Part shown: one piece after another, positions 1 to 5,903 of the stretch
How positions within the stretch are numbered: position 1 is the stretch's first letter
Layout: each line of letters begins with the position of its first letter
The notes under the pieces: model-generated
The model's input: the letters and a program-made list of their open reading frames with translations, nothing else
The model's database searches: none
Told to the model about the DNA's origin: nothing
Source of the DNA: Rhodospirillaceae bacterium UBA6608
GTDB lineage: Bacteria > Pseudomonadota > Alphaproteobacteria > Rhodospirillales_A > Casp-alpha2
Reading direction: 5' to 3'
Length of the DNA: 8,557 nucleotides
Assembly (NCBI GenBank): GCA_002433335.1
Contig: DJHY01000291.1
Span: forward strand, 1-8,557
Position numbers and translations under genes: made by a program

Positions 1-227
1 TCTACGACTACCTGGACGGGTTCAAGGACCTTCCCCTGATGGAGGACGTGGACATGGTCCGCCGCATCGGCGGCAAGCGCCTGATCGCCCTGCCTTCGGC
101 GGTCACGACCTCGGCCGTGCGCTATCGCCAAGGCGGCTGGTGGCTGCGCCCGCTGCGCAACTTGTTCTGCCTGGGGTTGTTCTATATCGGCGTCTCGCCG
201 CATTGGATCGCCAAGCTGTACCGATGA
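1..227 (+). CDS. Glycosyltransferase, TIGR04283-like (rSAM/selenodomain-associated transferase 2), 3' end only
   Basis: The open frame enters at the left edge (first full codon at position 3) and stops with TGA at 225-227, leaving about 74 C-terminal residues. The segment contains DLPLMEDVDMVRR, then IALPSAVTTSAVRY, and ends in YIGVSPHWIAKLYR. The order 'LPLMEDV' / 'ALP..VTTSA' / 'GVSP..(L/I)A.LY' is what I recognise from the C-terminus of family-2 GT-A transferases of the TIGR04283 group. The catalytic N-terminal half, with its nucleotide-sugar site, lies outside the window. A hydrophobic patch (FCLGLFYIGVSP) could sit at the membrane surface. The stop overlaps the next start as ATGA, so the two genes are translationally coupled. 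Substrate and product are unknown for this family. The family call is from residual motifs only. Confidence 0.75.
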   Translation, partial: YDYLDGFKDLPLMEDVDMVRRIGGKRLIALPSAVTTSAVRYRQGGWWLRPLRNLFCLGLFYIGVSPHWIAKLYR

Positions 228-838
228 CCGACCGCGCCCTGCAAAACCATCTGATCCTGTTCGCCAAGGCCCCGCGCCTGGGCCGCGTCAAATCGCGGCT
301 GGCGCGGCATATCGGGCCGGTCGGGGCCTGGGCCTTTCAGCGCCGCATGCTGATGCAGACCGCGCGCCGCCTGGGCAAGGATCCTCGCTGGCAAAGCTGG
401 CTGGCGGTCTCGCCCGACCATGCGGTGTTCGACCGGGCCCTGTGGCGCGGCCTCGCCCCCGGGATCGAAAACCGCCTATCCCAGGGTAGTGGCGACCTGG
501 GGGCGCGCATGGCCCGGGCGATGGCAATCCTACCGCCGGGGCCTGCGGTCCTGATCGGATCGGACATTCCGGGCATCACGCCCCAAATGATCGCCCGTGC
601 CTTTGACCTGTTGGGCGACCATGACGCCGTGTTCGGCCCGGCCCGCGACGGAGGATACTGGCTGGTCGGGTTGAAGCGGCGGCCCCGCTTCGTCGATCCG
701 TTCCGAGGCGTGCGCTGGTCGACGGAACACGCCCTGGCCGATACCCGCGCCAACCTGGCGGGCCTGCGCATCGCCTTGATCGACGAATTGGAAGACGTCG
801 ACGACGGCGCGTCCTACGCCCGCAGGGCCAGGGCCTGA
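224..838 (+). CDS. TIGR04282-like GT-A fold protein (DUF2064; rSAM/selenodomain-associated transferase 1)
   Basis: A 204-residue cytosolic protein of nucleotidyl/glycosyl-transferase-like GT-A fold. Motifs in order are LFAKAPRLGRVKSRLA (12-27, the N-terminal nucleotide-binding loop), QGSGDLGARM (87-96), VLIGSDIPGI (109-118, with the acidic residue expected near the metal/nucleotide site), GPARDGGYWLVGL (138-150), RGVRWSTEHAL (161-171) and LEDVDD (189-194). This ladder and the length of about 200 residues fit TIGR04282/DUF2064. The frame is open upstream to 140, but the ATG at 224 is chosen because it forms the ATGA overlap with the preceding transferase and puts the first motif at the usual distance from the N-terminus. 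There is no clear Shine-Dalgarno, consistent with coupling. Family members often neighbour a TIGR04283 transferase, as here, and a radical-SAM protein. The reaction is not established to my knowledge. Confidence 0.88.
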   Translation: MTDRALQNHLILFAKAPRLGRVKSRLARHIGPVGAWAFQRRMLMQTARRLGKDPRWQSWLAVSPDHAVFDRALWRGLAPGIENRLSQGSGDLGARMARAMAILPPGPAVLIGSDIPGITPQMIARAFDLLGDHDAVFGPARDGGYWLVGLKRRPRFVDPFRGVRWSTEHALADTRANLAGLRIALIDELEDVDDGASYARRARA

Positions 839-857
839 GCCCGACGCAAAACAAAGA

Positions 858-885
858 AAAGGCCCGGCGACTGTGCCGGGCCTTT
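858..885. terminator. Bidirectional intrinsic terminator
   Basis: AAAGGCCCGGC (858-868) and GCCGGGCCTTT (875-885) form a perfect 11-bp stem around the 6-nt loop GACTGT. A-rich sequence precedes it and T-rich sequence follows it, so each strand ends with a short U-tract. It lies 20 bp after the stop of the plus-strand transferase operon and 22 bp from the stop of the minus-strand doxX gene. It is therefore well placed to end both converging transcripts. Confidence 0.88.
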
Positions 886-906
886 CCTCTTGGGCGCGGT
901 GGGATA

Positions 907-1338
907 TCAGGCGGCGAAGGCCGTTTTCAGGCGCTCCAGCCGCACGCTCTTGACCAGCGCATAGGCGCCGTCGCCGAGAAGGGCCTGGACCAAGGCCACG
1001 ACGATCAGGAAGAGCGGATATTCCCAACCGCCGCCCTGAGCCGTGAACAGCCAGCCGTTGCCCGAGTGGGCCCAGAACGCACCCGCCAGAACCGGCACCA
1101 GGGCCAGGGCGACGTAGCGGGTCTGCACGCCCAGGATCAGGGCGATGCCGCCCAGGCCTTCGGCGGCGATGGTGGCGTAGGCGGTAAAGCCGGGCAGGCC
1201 CAGGCTTTCAAAGAACTGCACGGTGCCGGGGATGGTGAACACGAAAACCTTCAGGTACAGGCTGTGGGCGATGAACATGACGCCAAGCGAAACACGAAGC
1301 AGCAGGGCGGCATAAGGGGCGGTTTTATTGTCGATCAT
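907..1338 (-). CDS. DoxX family integral membrane protein
   Basis: A 143-residue inner-membrane protein with four predicted helices (about residues 8-28, 52-72, 74-91 and 106-126). It has DoxX hallmarks: LRVSLGVMFIAHSLYLK at the N-terminus, AAEGLGGIALILG in helix 2, and GNGWLFTAQGGGWEYPLFL (93-111) before helix 4. The family includes the small subunit of archaeal thiosulfate:quinone oxidoreductase, but most bacterial members have no proven role, so only the family is called. The start at 1336-1338 (MIDNKT) is preceded by AAGGACC on the minus strand and places helix 1 immediately after it. The frame continues upstream to 1455, but that extension is Pro/Arg-rich and unlike the family. It is divergent from a LysR-type gene 178 bp away, which may control it. 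Confidence 0.9.
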   Translation of the reverse strand: MIDNKTAPYAALLLRVSLGVMFIAHSLYLKVFVFTIPGTVQFFESLGLPGFTAYATIAAEGLGGIALILGVQTRYVALALVPVLAGAFWAHSGNGWLFTAQGGGWEYPLFLIVVALVQALLGDGAYALVKSVRLERLKTAFAA

Positions 1339-1343
1339 TGTCT

Positions 1344-1392
1344 TGGTCCTTGAATCTATCGGTTTGTCCGGTGGTCGGTTCGGTGGTCCTTG
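1344..1392. repeat. Short direct repeats in the doxX leader
   Basis: TGGTCCTTG occurs at 1344-1352 and again at 1384-1392, 40 bp apart. On the minus strand this is CAAGGACCA, and the copy nearer the gene supplies the doxX ribosome-binding site. A second pair, CGGTGGTC at 1369-1376 and 1381-1388, has a 12-bp period. The copies are exact but short, so they could be chance in GC-rich DNA or small operator elements. Confidence 0.4.
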
Positions 1393-1398
1393 TTGGGA

Positions 1399-1420
1399 AA
1401 CGCGGCCGCATCGCCGCGTT
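1399..1420. promoter_or_regulatory. GC-rich hairpin in the doxX-lysR intergenic region
   Basis: AACGCGGC (1399-1406) and GCCGCGTT (1413-1420) form a perfect 8-bp inverted repeat with the 6-nt loop CGCATC. Read on the minus strand it lies about 60 nt before the doxX start and is followed by only three U residues. It would be a weak attenuator, a leader stem, or a DNA-level operator. The sequence supports the structure but does not decide between these. Confidence 0.45.
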
Positions 1421-1464
1421 GATGTGGGGACCTTACGACTTGCCTTGCCGCACATAAATTCACG

Positions 1465-1491
1465 TTATTGGCCAAATTGATTTGCAATAAT
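1465..1491. promoter_or_regulatory. Divergent promoter/operator: dyad overlapping an extended -10 element
   Basis: TTATTG (1465-1470) and CAATAA (1485-1490) form a 6-bp inverted repeat with a 14-bp spacer. A perfect 8-bp palindrome, TTGGCCAA (1468-1475), overlaps the left arm. On the plus strand TGCAATAAT (1483-1491) resembles an extended -10 (TGn plus AATAAT), and a transcript starting near 1498 would reach the lysR ATG after about 19 nt. No convincing -35 is visible. LysR-type regulators commonly bind dyads in such divergent gaps and repress themselves, which fits the right arm covering the -10. The assignment is inferred from position and symmetry. Confidence 0.45.
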
Positions 1492-1516
1492 GCACATCTA
1501 ACCTCAAACTCCCCCG

Positions 1517-2389
1517 ATGCGGGATTGGGATGATCTGCGGTTCTTTTTGGCGGTTGCGCGGGCGGGCAGTTTGTCGGGCGCGGCCAAGGCGCTGGGCGTC
1601 AATCATTCGACCGTGTTCCGCCGTATCGAAGCCTTCGAACAACGATTGGGCGTGCGCCTGTTCGACCGACATCGTGAAGGCTATGCCCTGACCCTGGCCG
1701 GCGAGGAAATGCAGGAAGCCGCCGCCCGCGTCGACGACGAGATCGACGCCATGACGCGGCGCATCGGCGGGCGGGACCTGCAACTGAGCGGCCCACTGAC
1801 CGTAACCACCACGGACGACCTGGCGACCTGTTTGTTGGGAAAACCGTTTGCGGACTTTCGCACCGGCTATCCGGGCATCGACCTGACGGTGCTGGTCGAC
1901 AATCAGTTCTTCAACCTGTCGAAGCGCCAGGCCGACGTCGCCATTCGCCCGACAAACGCCCCGCCGGACACCCTGGTGGGGCGGCGCGTCTCGGGCCTGG
2001 CCTTTGCCGTCTATGCGTCCGAAGACGTCGCGGACGGGCCGCTGGCCGAACAGGCCTGGCTGATCTTCGATGAATCGCTAAGTCACCTGGCGGCGGCGAA
2101 ATGGCAGCGCCGCGAATTCGGCGGGGCCGAGATCGTCCTGCGCTCGAACAATCTGCCGACGCTGATGACCGGCGTGATCCAGGGGATGGGGGTGGCGTTG
2201 CTTCCCTGCTTCCTCGCCGACCCACAAAGCCGCCTGCGCCGGGTGACCGATCCGGTCGAGGAGGCGGCCTCGGCCCTGTGGCTGCTGACCCACGAAGACC
2301 TGCGCAACACGCAGCGCGTCCGCGCCTTCACCGACCATATGGCAGATGCGCTGTCGGCTCGGCGCGGCCTGTTGGAAGGCCGCGGTTAA
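1517..2389 (+). CDS. LysR-type transcriptional regulator
   Basis: A 290-residue DNA-binding regulator of standard LTTR length. The winged HTH spans roughly residues 4-61 (WDDLRFFLAVARAGSLSGAA, then LGVNHSTVFRRIEAFEQRLG, then LFDRHREGYALTLAGEE). A coiled linker follows (about 63-90). The periplasmic-binding-protein-like effector domain runs from about 92 to 285, with DVAIRPTN (140-147) and GMGVALLPCFLAD (223-235) as typical landmarks. The ATG at 1517 opens directly on the HTH. No purine-rich ribosome-binding site precedes it (the bases before it are C-rich), so initiation may be weak or leader-poor. It is divergent from the DoxX gene, the natural target candidate. The ligand cannot be predicted. 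It ends 13 bp from the converging FliL-like gene, and I see no strong terminator between them. Confidence 0.93.
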   Translation: MRDWDDLRFFLAVARAGSLSGAAKALGVNHSTVFRRIEAFEQRLGVRLFDRHREGYALTLAGEEMQEAAARVDDEIDAMTRRIGGRDLQLSGPLTVTTTDDLATCLLGKPFADFRTGYPGIDLTVLVDNQFFNLSKRQADVAIRPTNAPPDTLVGRRVSGLAFAVYASEDVADGPLAEQAWLIFDESLSHLAAAKWQRREFGGAEIVLRSNNLPTLMTGVIQGMGVALLPCFLADPQSRLRRVTDPVEEAASALWLLTHEDLRNTQRVRAFTDHMADALSARRGLLEGRG

Positions 2390-2402
2390 AAACCAGGAAG
2401 GA

Positions 2403-2894
2403 TCAGGTCGCTTCGGGACAGTTGGTGTCGGGCACCTTGTTGCGGTCCTGATAGACGCTCAAGGTCACCTTTTCGACCACCCGCTCACCCAGCGCGCGAT
2501 TGAACCGCTGCGCCAACTGGCCGGGCAGATCGCCGGTGATGGCGTCATGGGCGCTGTCGGTATAGCTGGCCAGATTGGCGAAGGCCGCATTCAGCGACGA
2601 CACAAGACGCGGCATCAAATGACAGATCTTCGCCATGTTGTGGCCACCCGTGACTCGCATGCTGACGGAAACCAGCAAGGGTCGGGGCTTTTCTTTGCTC
2701 TTCAGGCTGAAGCCGCCGATCTGCACCGTCTGGGGGCGCATCCGAACCGTATGGATTTTGTTGTCCTGCGCGACAGCGACCGGTGTCGCGGCGCTCGGTT
2801 CCGCATTCAGCCACAGGCCAAGCCCGGCAATGCCGCCGATCAATAGGATCGACGCCCCCGCGCCCAGCAGCAGGCTTTTCATGAATTTGTCCAT
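2403..2894 (-). CDS. Single-pass membrane protein with FliL-like architecture (unassigned)
   Basis: A 163-residue protein with a short basic N-terminus (MDKFMK), one hydrophobic helix (about 7-29, LLLGAGASILLIGGIAGLGLWL), an Ala/Pro-rich linker (31-42) and a predicted periplasmic domain of about 120 residues. That domain has a beta-strand like LLVSVSMRVTGG (73-84), an alpha-helical middle (about 86-112: MAKICHLMPRLVSSLNAAFANL) and a closing strand VEKVTLSVYQD (140-150). This topology and the strand-helix-strand order resemble FliL, the flagellar stator-associated protein. Identity motifs are weak and no flagellar gene is nearby, so function is not assigned. Two cysteines (91 and 159) lie on the predicted periplasmic side. 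The start at 2892-2894 is supported by an AGAGGGGGA Shine-Dalgarno on the minus strand. It probably has its own promoter in the 331-bp gap upstream. Confidence 0.8.
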   Translation of the reverse strand: MDKFMKSLLLGAGASILLIGGIAGLGLWLNAEPSAATPVAVAQDNKIHTVRMRPQTVQIGGFSLKSKEKPRPLLVSVSMRVTGGHNMAKICHLMPRLVSSLNAAFANLASYTDSAHDAITGDLPGQLAQRFNRALGERVVEKVTLSVYQDRNKVPDTNCPEAT

Positions 2895-3139
2895 CGGTCC
2901 CCCTCTTTCGCCGTGACGGCTTCTCCGTATCGGTCTTGTTGAAAGACGGTGTCCGGTCGGTTCTCCTCAACCTTCCGAACCCGCGGCCGGCTCAATCCGT
3001 TAATGGATGAACCGATGAAAATAATAATACCAAAGCGCGCGCCCGATAGGTGCCGTGAAATATCACCACGCCATTGGAACGGGGATGTTAACCGTTAAAA
3101 CTTTCAGGAATCTGACGTTTTCGGAATACGCAGGCATGT

Positions 3140-3174
3140 TTATCCACAGCCGCCGGAGGACAAGCTGTGGAAAA
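3140..3174. promoter_or_regulatory. Inverted pair of DnaA-box-like sites
   Basis: TTATCCACA at 3140-3148 matches the DnaA consensus TTATNCACA exactly. On the opposite strand, TGTGGAAAA (3166-3174) reads TTTTCCACA, one mismatch from consensus. The two are arms of an 8-bp perfect inverted repeat (TCCACAGC 3143-3150, GCTGTGGA 3164-3171) with a 13-nt spacer. They may bind DnaA for transcription control, titration or origin function. As RNA the same arms could fold into a stem. There are too few boxes to call this an origin. Confidence 0.5.
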
Positions 3175-3183
3175 CCTTAACGC

Positions 3184-3214
3184 TAAAAATGAAGCGAATC
3201 GCGGCCCGCGACGC
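3184..3214 (-). terminator. Probable intrinsic terminator after moaB
   Basis: Read on the minus strand, 12 nt past the moaB stop, GCG-TCGCG, the loop GGC and CGCGA-TT-CGC form a 5-bp stem extended by 3 bp across a 2-nt bulge. The U-rich tract TTCATTTTTA follows directly. On the plus strand the core is the 13-bp palindrome TCGCGGCCCGCGA (3199-3211). The stem is short but GC-rich and correctly placed to end the slt-moaB transcript. Confidence 0.45.
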
Positions 3215-3225
3215 CAAAGAGGAAA

Positions 3226-3753
3226 CTAGGCCAAGTGCTCTTTGAGACGCGGCATCAGCTCGACGAAATTGCAGGGCTTGTGCCGAATGTCCAATTGATG
3301 AACCAGGATTTCGTCCCAGCCGTCCTTGCACGCCCCGGTCGATCCCGGCAGCACGAAGATATAGGTGCCGTTGGCGACGCCGGCGCTGGCCCGCGACTGA
3401 ATGGTCGAGGATTTGATCTTCTGATAGCTGATCCAGCGGAACATCTCGCCGAAGCCCGGGATGATCTTTTCGGCCACGGCGTCCAATGCCTCGGGCGTCA
3501 CGTCACGCCCGGTTACCCCTGTGCCGCCGGTCGAGATGATGCAATCGACTTCGGGGTCGTCGCACCATTTGCGGAACTGATCGGCGATCAGGGATGCATC
3601 GTCCTTGATGATCGCCCGGTCGGCCAGCTTGTGCCCGGCCTGGGTCAGGCGTTCGACCAGGGTGTCGCCCGAACGGTCGTCTTCCAACGTGCGCGTGTCC
3701 GAAACCGTCAGAACCGCGATGTTAACGGGCAGAAATTCCGTTTGCTGACTCAT
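3226..3753 (-). CDS. moaB: Molybdenum cofactor biosynthesis protein MoaB
   Basis: A 175-residue cytosolic protein of the MoaB/MogA fold, which acts on molybdopterin (adenylylation step) in molybdenum cofactor synthesis. The start [20 protein letters not shown] (10-29) resembles E. coli MoaB. The molybdopterin-binding signature [17 protein letters not shown] is at 74-90, [11 protein letters not shown] at 99-109, [16 protein letters not shown] at 115-130 and [16 protein letters not shown] at 135-150. The closing CNFVELMP parallels the CNFHPHL ending of E. coli MoaB. Length is near the family norm of about 170, and no key motif is missing. The start at 3751-3753 lies inside the end of the upstream slt gene (32-bp overlap). 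An AAGGTGGAGGTGG purine tract 9-12 nt before it supports this ATG. Probably co-transcribed with slt. Confidence 0.95.
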   Translation of the reverse strand: MSQQTEFLPVNIAVLTVSDTRTLEDDRSGDTLVERLTQAGHKLADRAIIKDDASLIADQFRKWCDDPEVDCIISTGGTGVTGRDVTPEALDAVAEKIIPGFGEMFRWISYQKIKSSTIQSRASAGVANGTYIFVLPGSTGACKDGWDEILVHQLDIRHKPCNFVELMPRLKEHLA

Positions 3754-5644
3754 CGAAGATCGCCACCTCCACCTTGCCTTGGCCTAGGGCTTTGTAAACC
3801 GGCCACTGACCGGCGGCAAGGGCATCCAGGGACGGCTTGTCCTGTCCCAGGCGGTCGCGATAGATCCACAGGTTGGCCAGAACCCGTTCGACGAAGTGAC
3901 GGGTTTCGAAAGCCGGGATGCTTTCGATGAAGAACAGGGGATCGTCGGCGTATTCGGTACGCCGCCGCCATTTGTTCAGGTTCCCCGGCCCGCCGTTCCA
4001 GGCCGCCGCCAACAGCAGCAGGTCACCCTGGATATGCGACTCGGCCAGCAGCATGTCGATGTACTTCTGACCCAGTTGCAGGTTCAGATCCGGATCATAC
4101 AACTGCCCCAATCGATGGCGATGCAGGGACGAATCCTGGGCGACGAAGCTGGCCGTGCGCGGCATCAGCTGCATCAGGCCCCGCGCCCCTGCCCAGCTTT
4201 TGGCCTTGGGGTTGAATTTGCTTTCCTGGCGGATGAAGGCATAGACCAGCGCCCGGTCGACGGTGAAACCGCCAGACGGCGTCCAACCCGGCACCGGATA
4301 AGCCGCGCCGTCGAACCCGCCGCCGTCGGGGAACATCCGGTCGGACAGGCGCACGGCCAGCCCGGCCATGCCGCCCGCATCGGCCAGGGCGAGGATCGCC
4401 AGGGCCTGGGTCTTGTCGGAAATCCGCGCAAGATTGCGCAGCTCGCGCTCGGCCGCCGTGTCGTCCCCCGCCTGCACCAGGGCCAGGGCCCGGCGACCGC
4501 GCGGCGTTTCGACGATCCGGTCCACCGCCCCGGCCACGACCGGCGGCGAAGCCCATTCATACGTCAGCTCGCGGCCCAAAATCCGCGCCGCCAACAAACC
4601 ATAGAACGTCCGCGCGTGACGCGCCGCGCCGTTCAGATAGCGCATCACCTGTTCCGGACGATGGGTCAGCAACAGCCCCCGCGCCGCCCAGAAATTAGCC
4701 GCCCCATCCATCCATTCGTCGTCGAAGCCGATATCGGCGGCGCGCTGGAAATGATGGGTCGCCTTTTCGTAATCCTTGGCCTTCCAGGCGATCAGCGCCT
4801 GGGTCCAATGACCGTCCGGCAGATACTTGCCCGAACGCTTCAGGGCCGAGCCCAGCAACTGGTCGGCCCAATCGATGCGCCGGTCGAAGAAATAGCGCGT
4901 CGCCAATTGAACCTTCACCTGGTCCATTTCGGCGTTGGAGAACAGACGCTTGGCGTCGCCTGACTTAATCAGCCGCTTGGCGACCAGGGTATAGCCCCGG
5001 CGCAGGGATTTGGTGATCCGGTATTTCAGGGCCCGCGAACGGCGCACGTCGCTGCGGCTCAGGCGCTTGGTCGGCAGAACCTTGGGCGCCTTTTCCTCGT
5101 CGTCCTGTTCCGCCTGTTCGACTTCGGCCGCGGCGGTCGCCTCTTCCTCCAGGAACATCGGCTTGGTCGGCAGCACGTCCGGCTTGTCGGGCAAGCGCCA
5201 GTTCTTGGGCCGGCGGCGCAGCGACAGCTGGTAAATGCGCTGGGCCTGGGGATGGTCGGCGTAGTCGCCCATCCAGGCCTTCAATTCCTTGTAGCTGGAG
5301 CGGTACTTGCGCGGATGCAGATAGCGTTGCGCCAGGACATGGCCCATCAGCACCTTGTCCGACAGCTTGGCGATCAGGCGGTCGGCCTGTTTCCAATCGC
5401 CGTCTTCCTGAAGATCGAAAATCTGGCGGTAAAGCTGCGCATCGGCCTCGGACAGCACGCGCGGCGCCGTGGCCGTGGGCGACGACGGCAGCGGCGCGAC
5501 CGAAGCGGTCTCTTGCCTGTCGGCAGCGGCGTTCGCACCGGAATAAGCCTGCTCCTGCCCAGCCATGGCGGGCGGCGCAAACGACAACATTTGGATGGAA
5601 AGCGCGGTCAGAATCGACGCGCCCAGAGTTTTGACCCCGGCCAT
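3722..5644 (-). CDS. slt: Soluble lytic murein transglycosylase, Slt family
   Basis: A 640-residue exported enzyme that cleaves the MurNAc-GlcNAc bond of peptidoglycan to form 1,6-anhydro ends. Residues 1-28 look like a Sec signal peptide (basic MAGVK, hydrophobic core, AMA cleavage site before GQEQ). A linker (30-62) leads to an alpha-superhelical region of repeated helix pairs (about 65-430), as in the Slt70 U/L domains. The catalytic domain begins near 455: FIRQESKFNPKAKSWAGARG (470-489, catalytic Glu474), LMQLMPRTA (490-498), YDPDLNLQLGQKYID (516-530), AWNGGPGNLNKW (548-559) and IPAFETRHFVERVL (577-590). All signature residues of the family are present and the length is typical. An acidic insert sits at 166-187 between two LPTK motifs. 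The start at 5642-5644 has an AGAAGGGAC ribosome-binding site and a promoter 67 bp upstream. Confidence 0.95.
   Translation of the reverse strand: MAGVKTLGASILTALSIQMLSFAPPAMAGQEQAYSGANAAADRQETASVAPLPSSPTATAPRVLSEADAQLYRQIFDLQEDGDWKQADRLIAKLSDKVLMGHVLAQRYLHPRKYRSSYKELKAWMGDYADHPQAQRIYQLSLRRRPKNWRLPDKPDVLPTKPMFLEEEATAAAEVEQAEQDDEEKAPKVLPTKRLSRSDVRRSRALKYRITKSLRRGYTLVAKRLIKSGDAKRLFSNAEMDQVKVQLATRYFFDRRIDWADQLLGSALKRSGKYLPDGHWTQALIAWKAKDYEKATHHFQRAADIGFDDEWMDGAANFWAARGLLLTHRPEQVMRYLNGAARHARTFYGLLAARILGRELTYEWASPPVVAGAVDRIVETPRGRRALALVQAGDDTAAERELRNLARISDKTQALAILALADAGGMAGLAVRLSDRMFPDGGGFDGAAYPVPGWTPSGGFTVDRALVYAFIRQESKFNPKAKSWAGARGLMQLMPRTASFVAQDSSLHRHRLGQLYDPDLNLQLGQKYIDMLLAESHIQGDLLLLAAAWNGGPGNLNKWRRRTEYADDPLFFIESIPAFETRHFVERVLANLWIYRDRLGQDKPSLDALAAGQWPVYKALGQGKVEVAIFDESANGISAR
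5065..5173. repeat. 13-bp direct repeat flanking an acidic insert in slt
   Basis: GCTTGGTCGGCAG occurs exactly at 5065-5077 and 5161-5173. The 96-bp period equals 32 codons. On the coding strand both copies encode LPTK (VLPTKP and VLPTKR), bracketing an acidic Glu/Ala/Asp-rich segment at residues 166-187. Recombination between the copies would delete 32 residues in frame. Confidence 0.6.
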
Positions 5645-5710
5645 GAGTCCCTTCTATGTCCGTCCGCCTAAAATCGGCGGTTTCGCGTTCTCTCCTCGTC
5701 GAGCCGCGAT

Positions 5711-5739
5711 GTTATAGCGTCCTGTCCCCGGCGCCTCAA
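5711..5739 (-). promoter_or_regulatory. Sigma-70-like promoter for slt-moaB
   Basis: On the minus strand TTGAGG (5739-5734) and TATAAC (5716-5711) are separated by 17 bp. They match 4/6 and 5/6 of the consensus hexamers at ideal spacing. Transcription would start near 5704, giving a leader of about 60 nt before the slt ATG. This is the best promoter match I found by eye in the window. Confidence 0.65.
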
Positions 5740-5903
5740 CTTCTCAGGCTGGGCGAAACCGGAAAAACTCCCCGAATTCCGCCGTTGCTGCTCCCCAAAC
5801 GAAAGCTGGGCGTCGCCCCGTGACCCTGCATAATCCCACATTTTGTGAGACCAGAAAAGCATGACCGTAGATATAGGAAATATGGTTAACGCAACGGCGG
5901 GGA

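Larger units (their letters stand above)
2895..3225. other. 331-bp AT-enriched non-coding region
   Basis: No credible gene is present here. Hand counts give 33 A/T in 3001-3060, 34 in 3061-3120 and 29 in 3121-3180, about 53% A+T, clearly richer than the flanking coding DNA. The stretch contains ATAATAATA (3020-3028), GTTAACCGTTAAAA (3087-3100), two GANTC sites (3109-3113 and 3196-3200, approximate), a perfect DnaA box with an inverted near-copy, and the probable moaB terminator. It must also hold the promoter for the FliL-like gene, but I found no clear -35/-10 pair on the minus strand. Confidence 0.7.

Noticed and set aside
2384..2394. GGTTAAAAACC mini-hairpin at the convergence of lysR and the FliL-like gene
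   Set aside because: A 4-bp A/T-containing stem with no U-tract on the plus strand. It is not a credible terminator.
2346..2846. 166-codon plus-strand frame overlapping the end of lysR and opposite the FliL-like gene
   Set aside because: The opposite strand has a transmembrane helix, a good ribosome site and a sensible start. This frame has none of these.
3087..3100. GTTAACCGTTAAAA as a CtrA binding site
   Set aside because: The half-sites are 3 bp apart instead of the 7 bp of TTAA-N7-TTAA, so it fails the consensus.
3896..4963. 355-codon plus-strand open frame opposite slt
   Set aside because: It is antisense to the transglycosylase with its complete catalytic motifs. The composition (Arg/Gln/Pro-rich) is that of a shadow frame.
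5834..5850. Imperfect dyad TCCCACATTTTGTGAGA in the slt-glycosylase gap
   Set aside because: Only four contiguous base pairs plus two outer ones around a mismatch, with no promoter or U-tract beside it. Too weak to call an operator or terminator.
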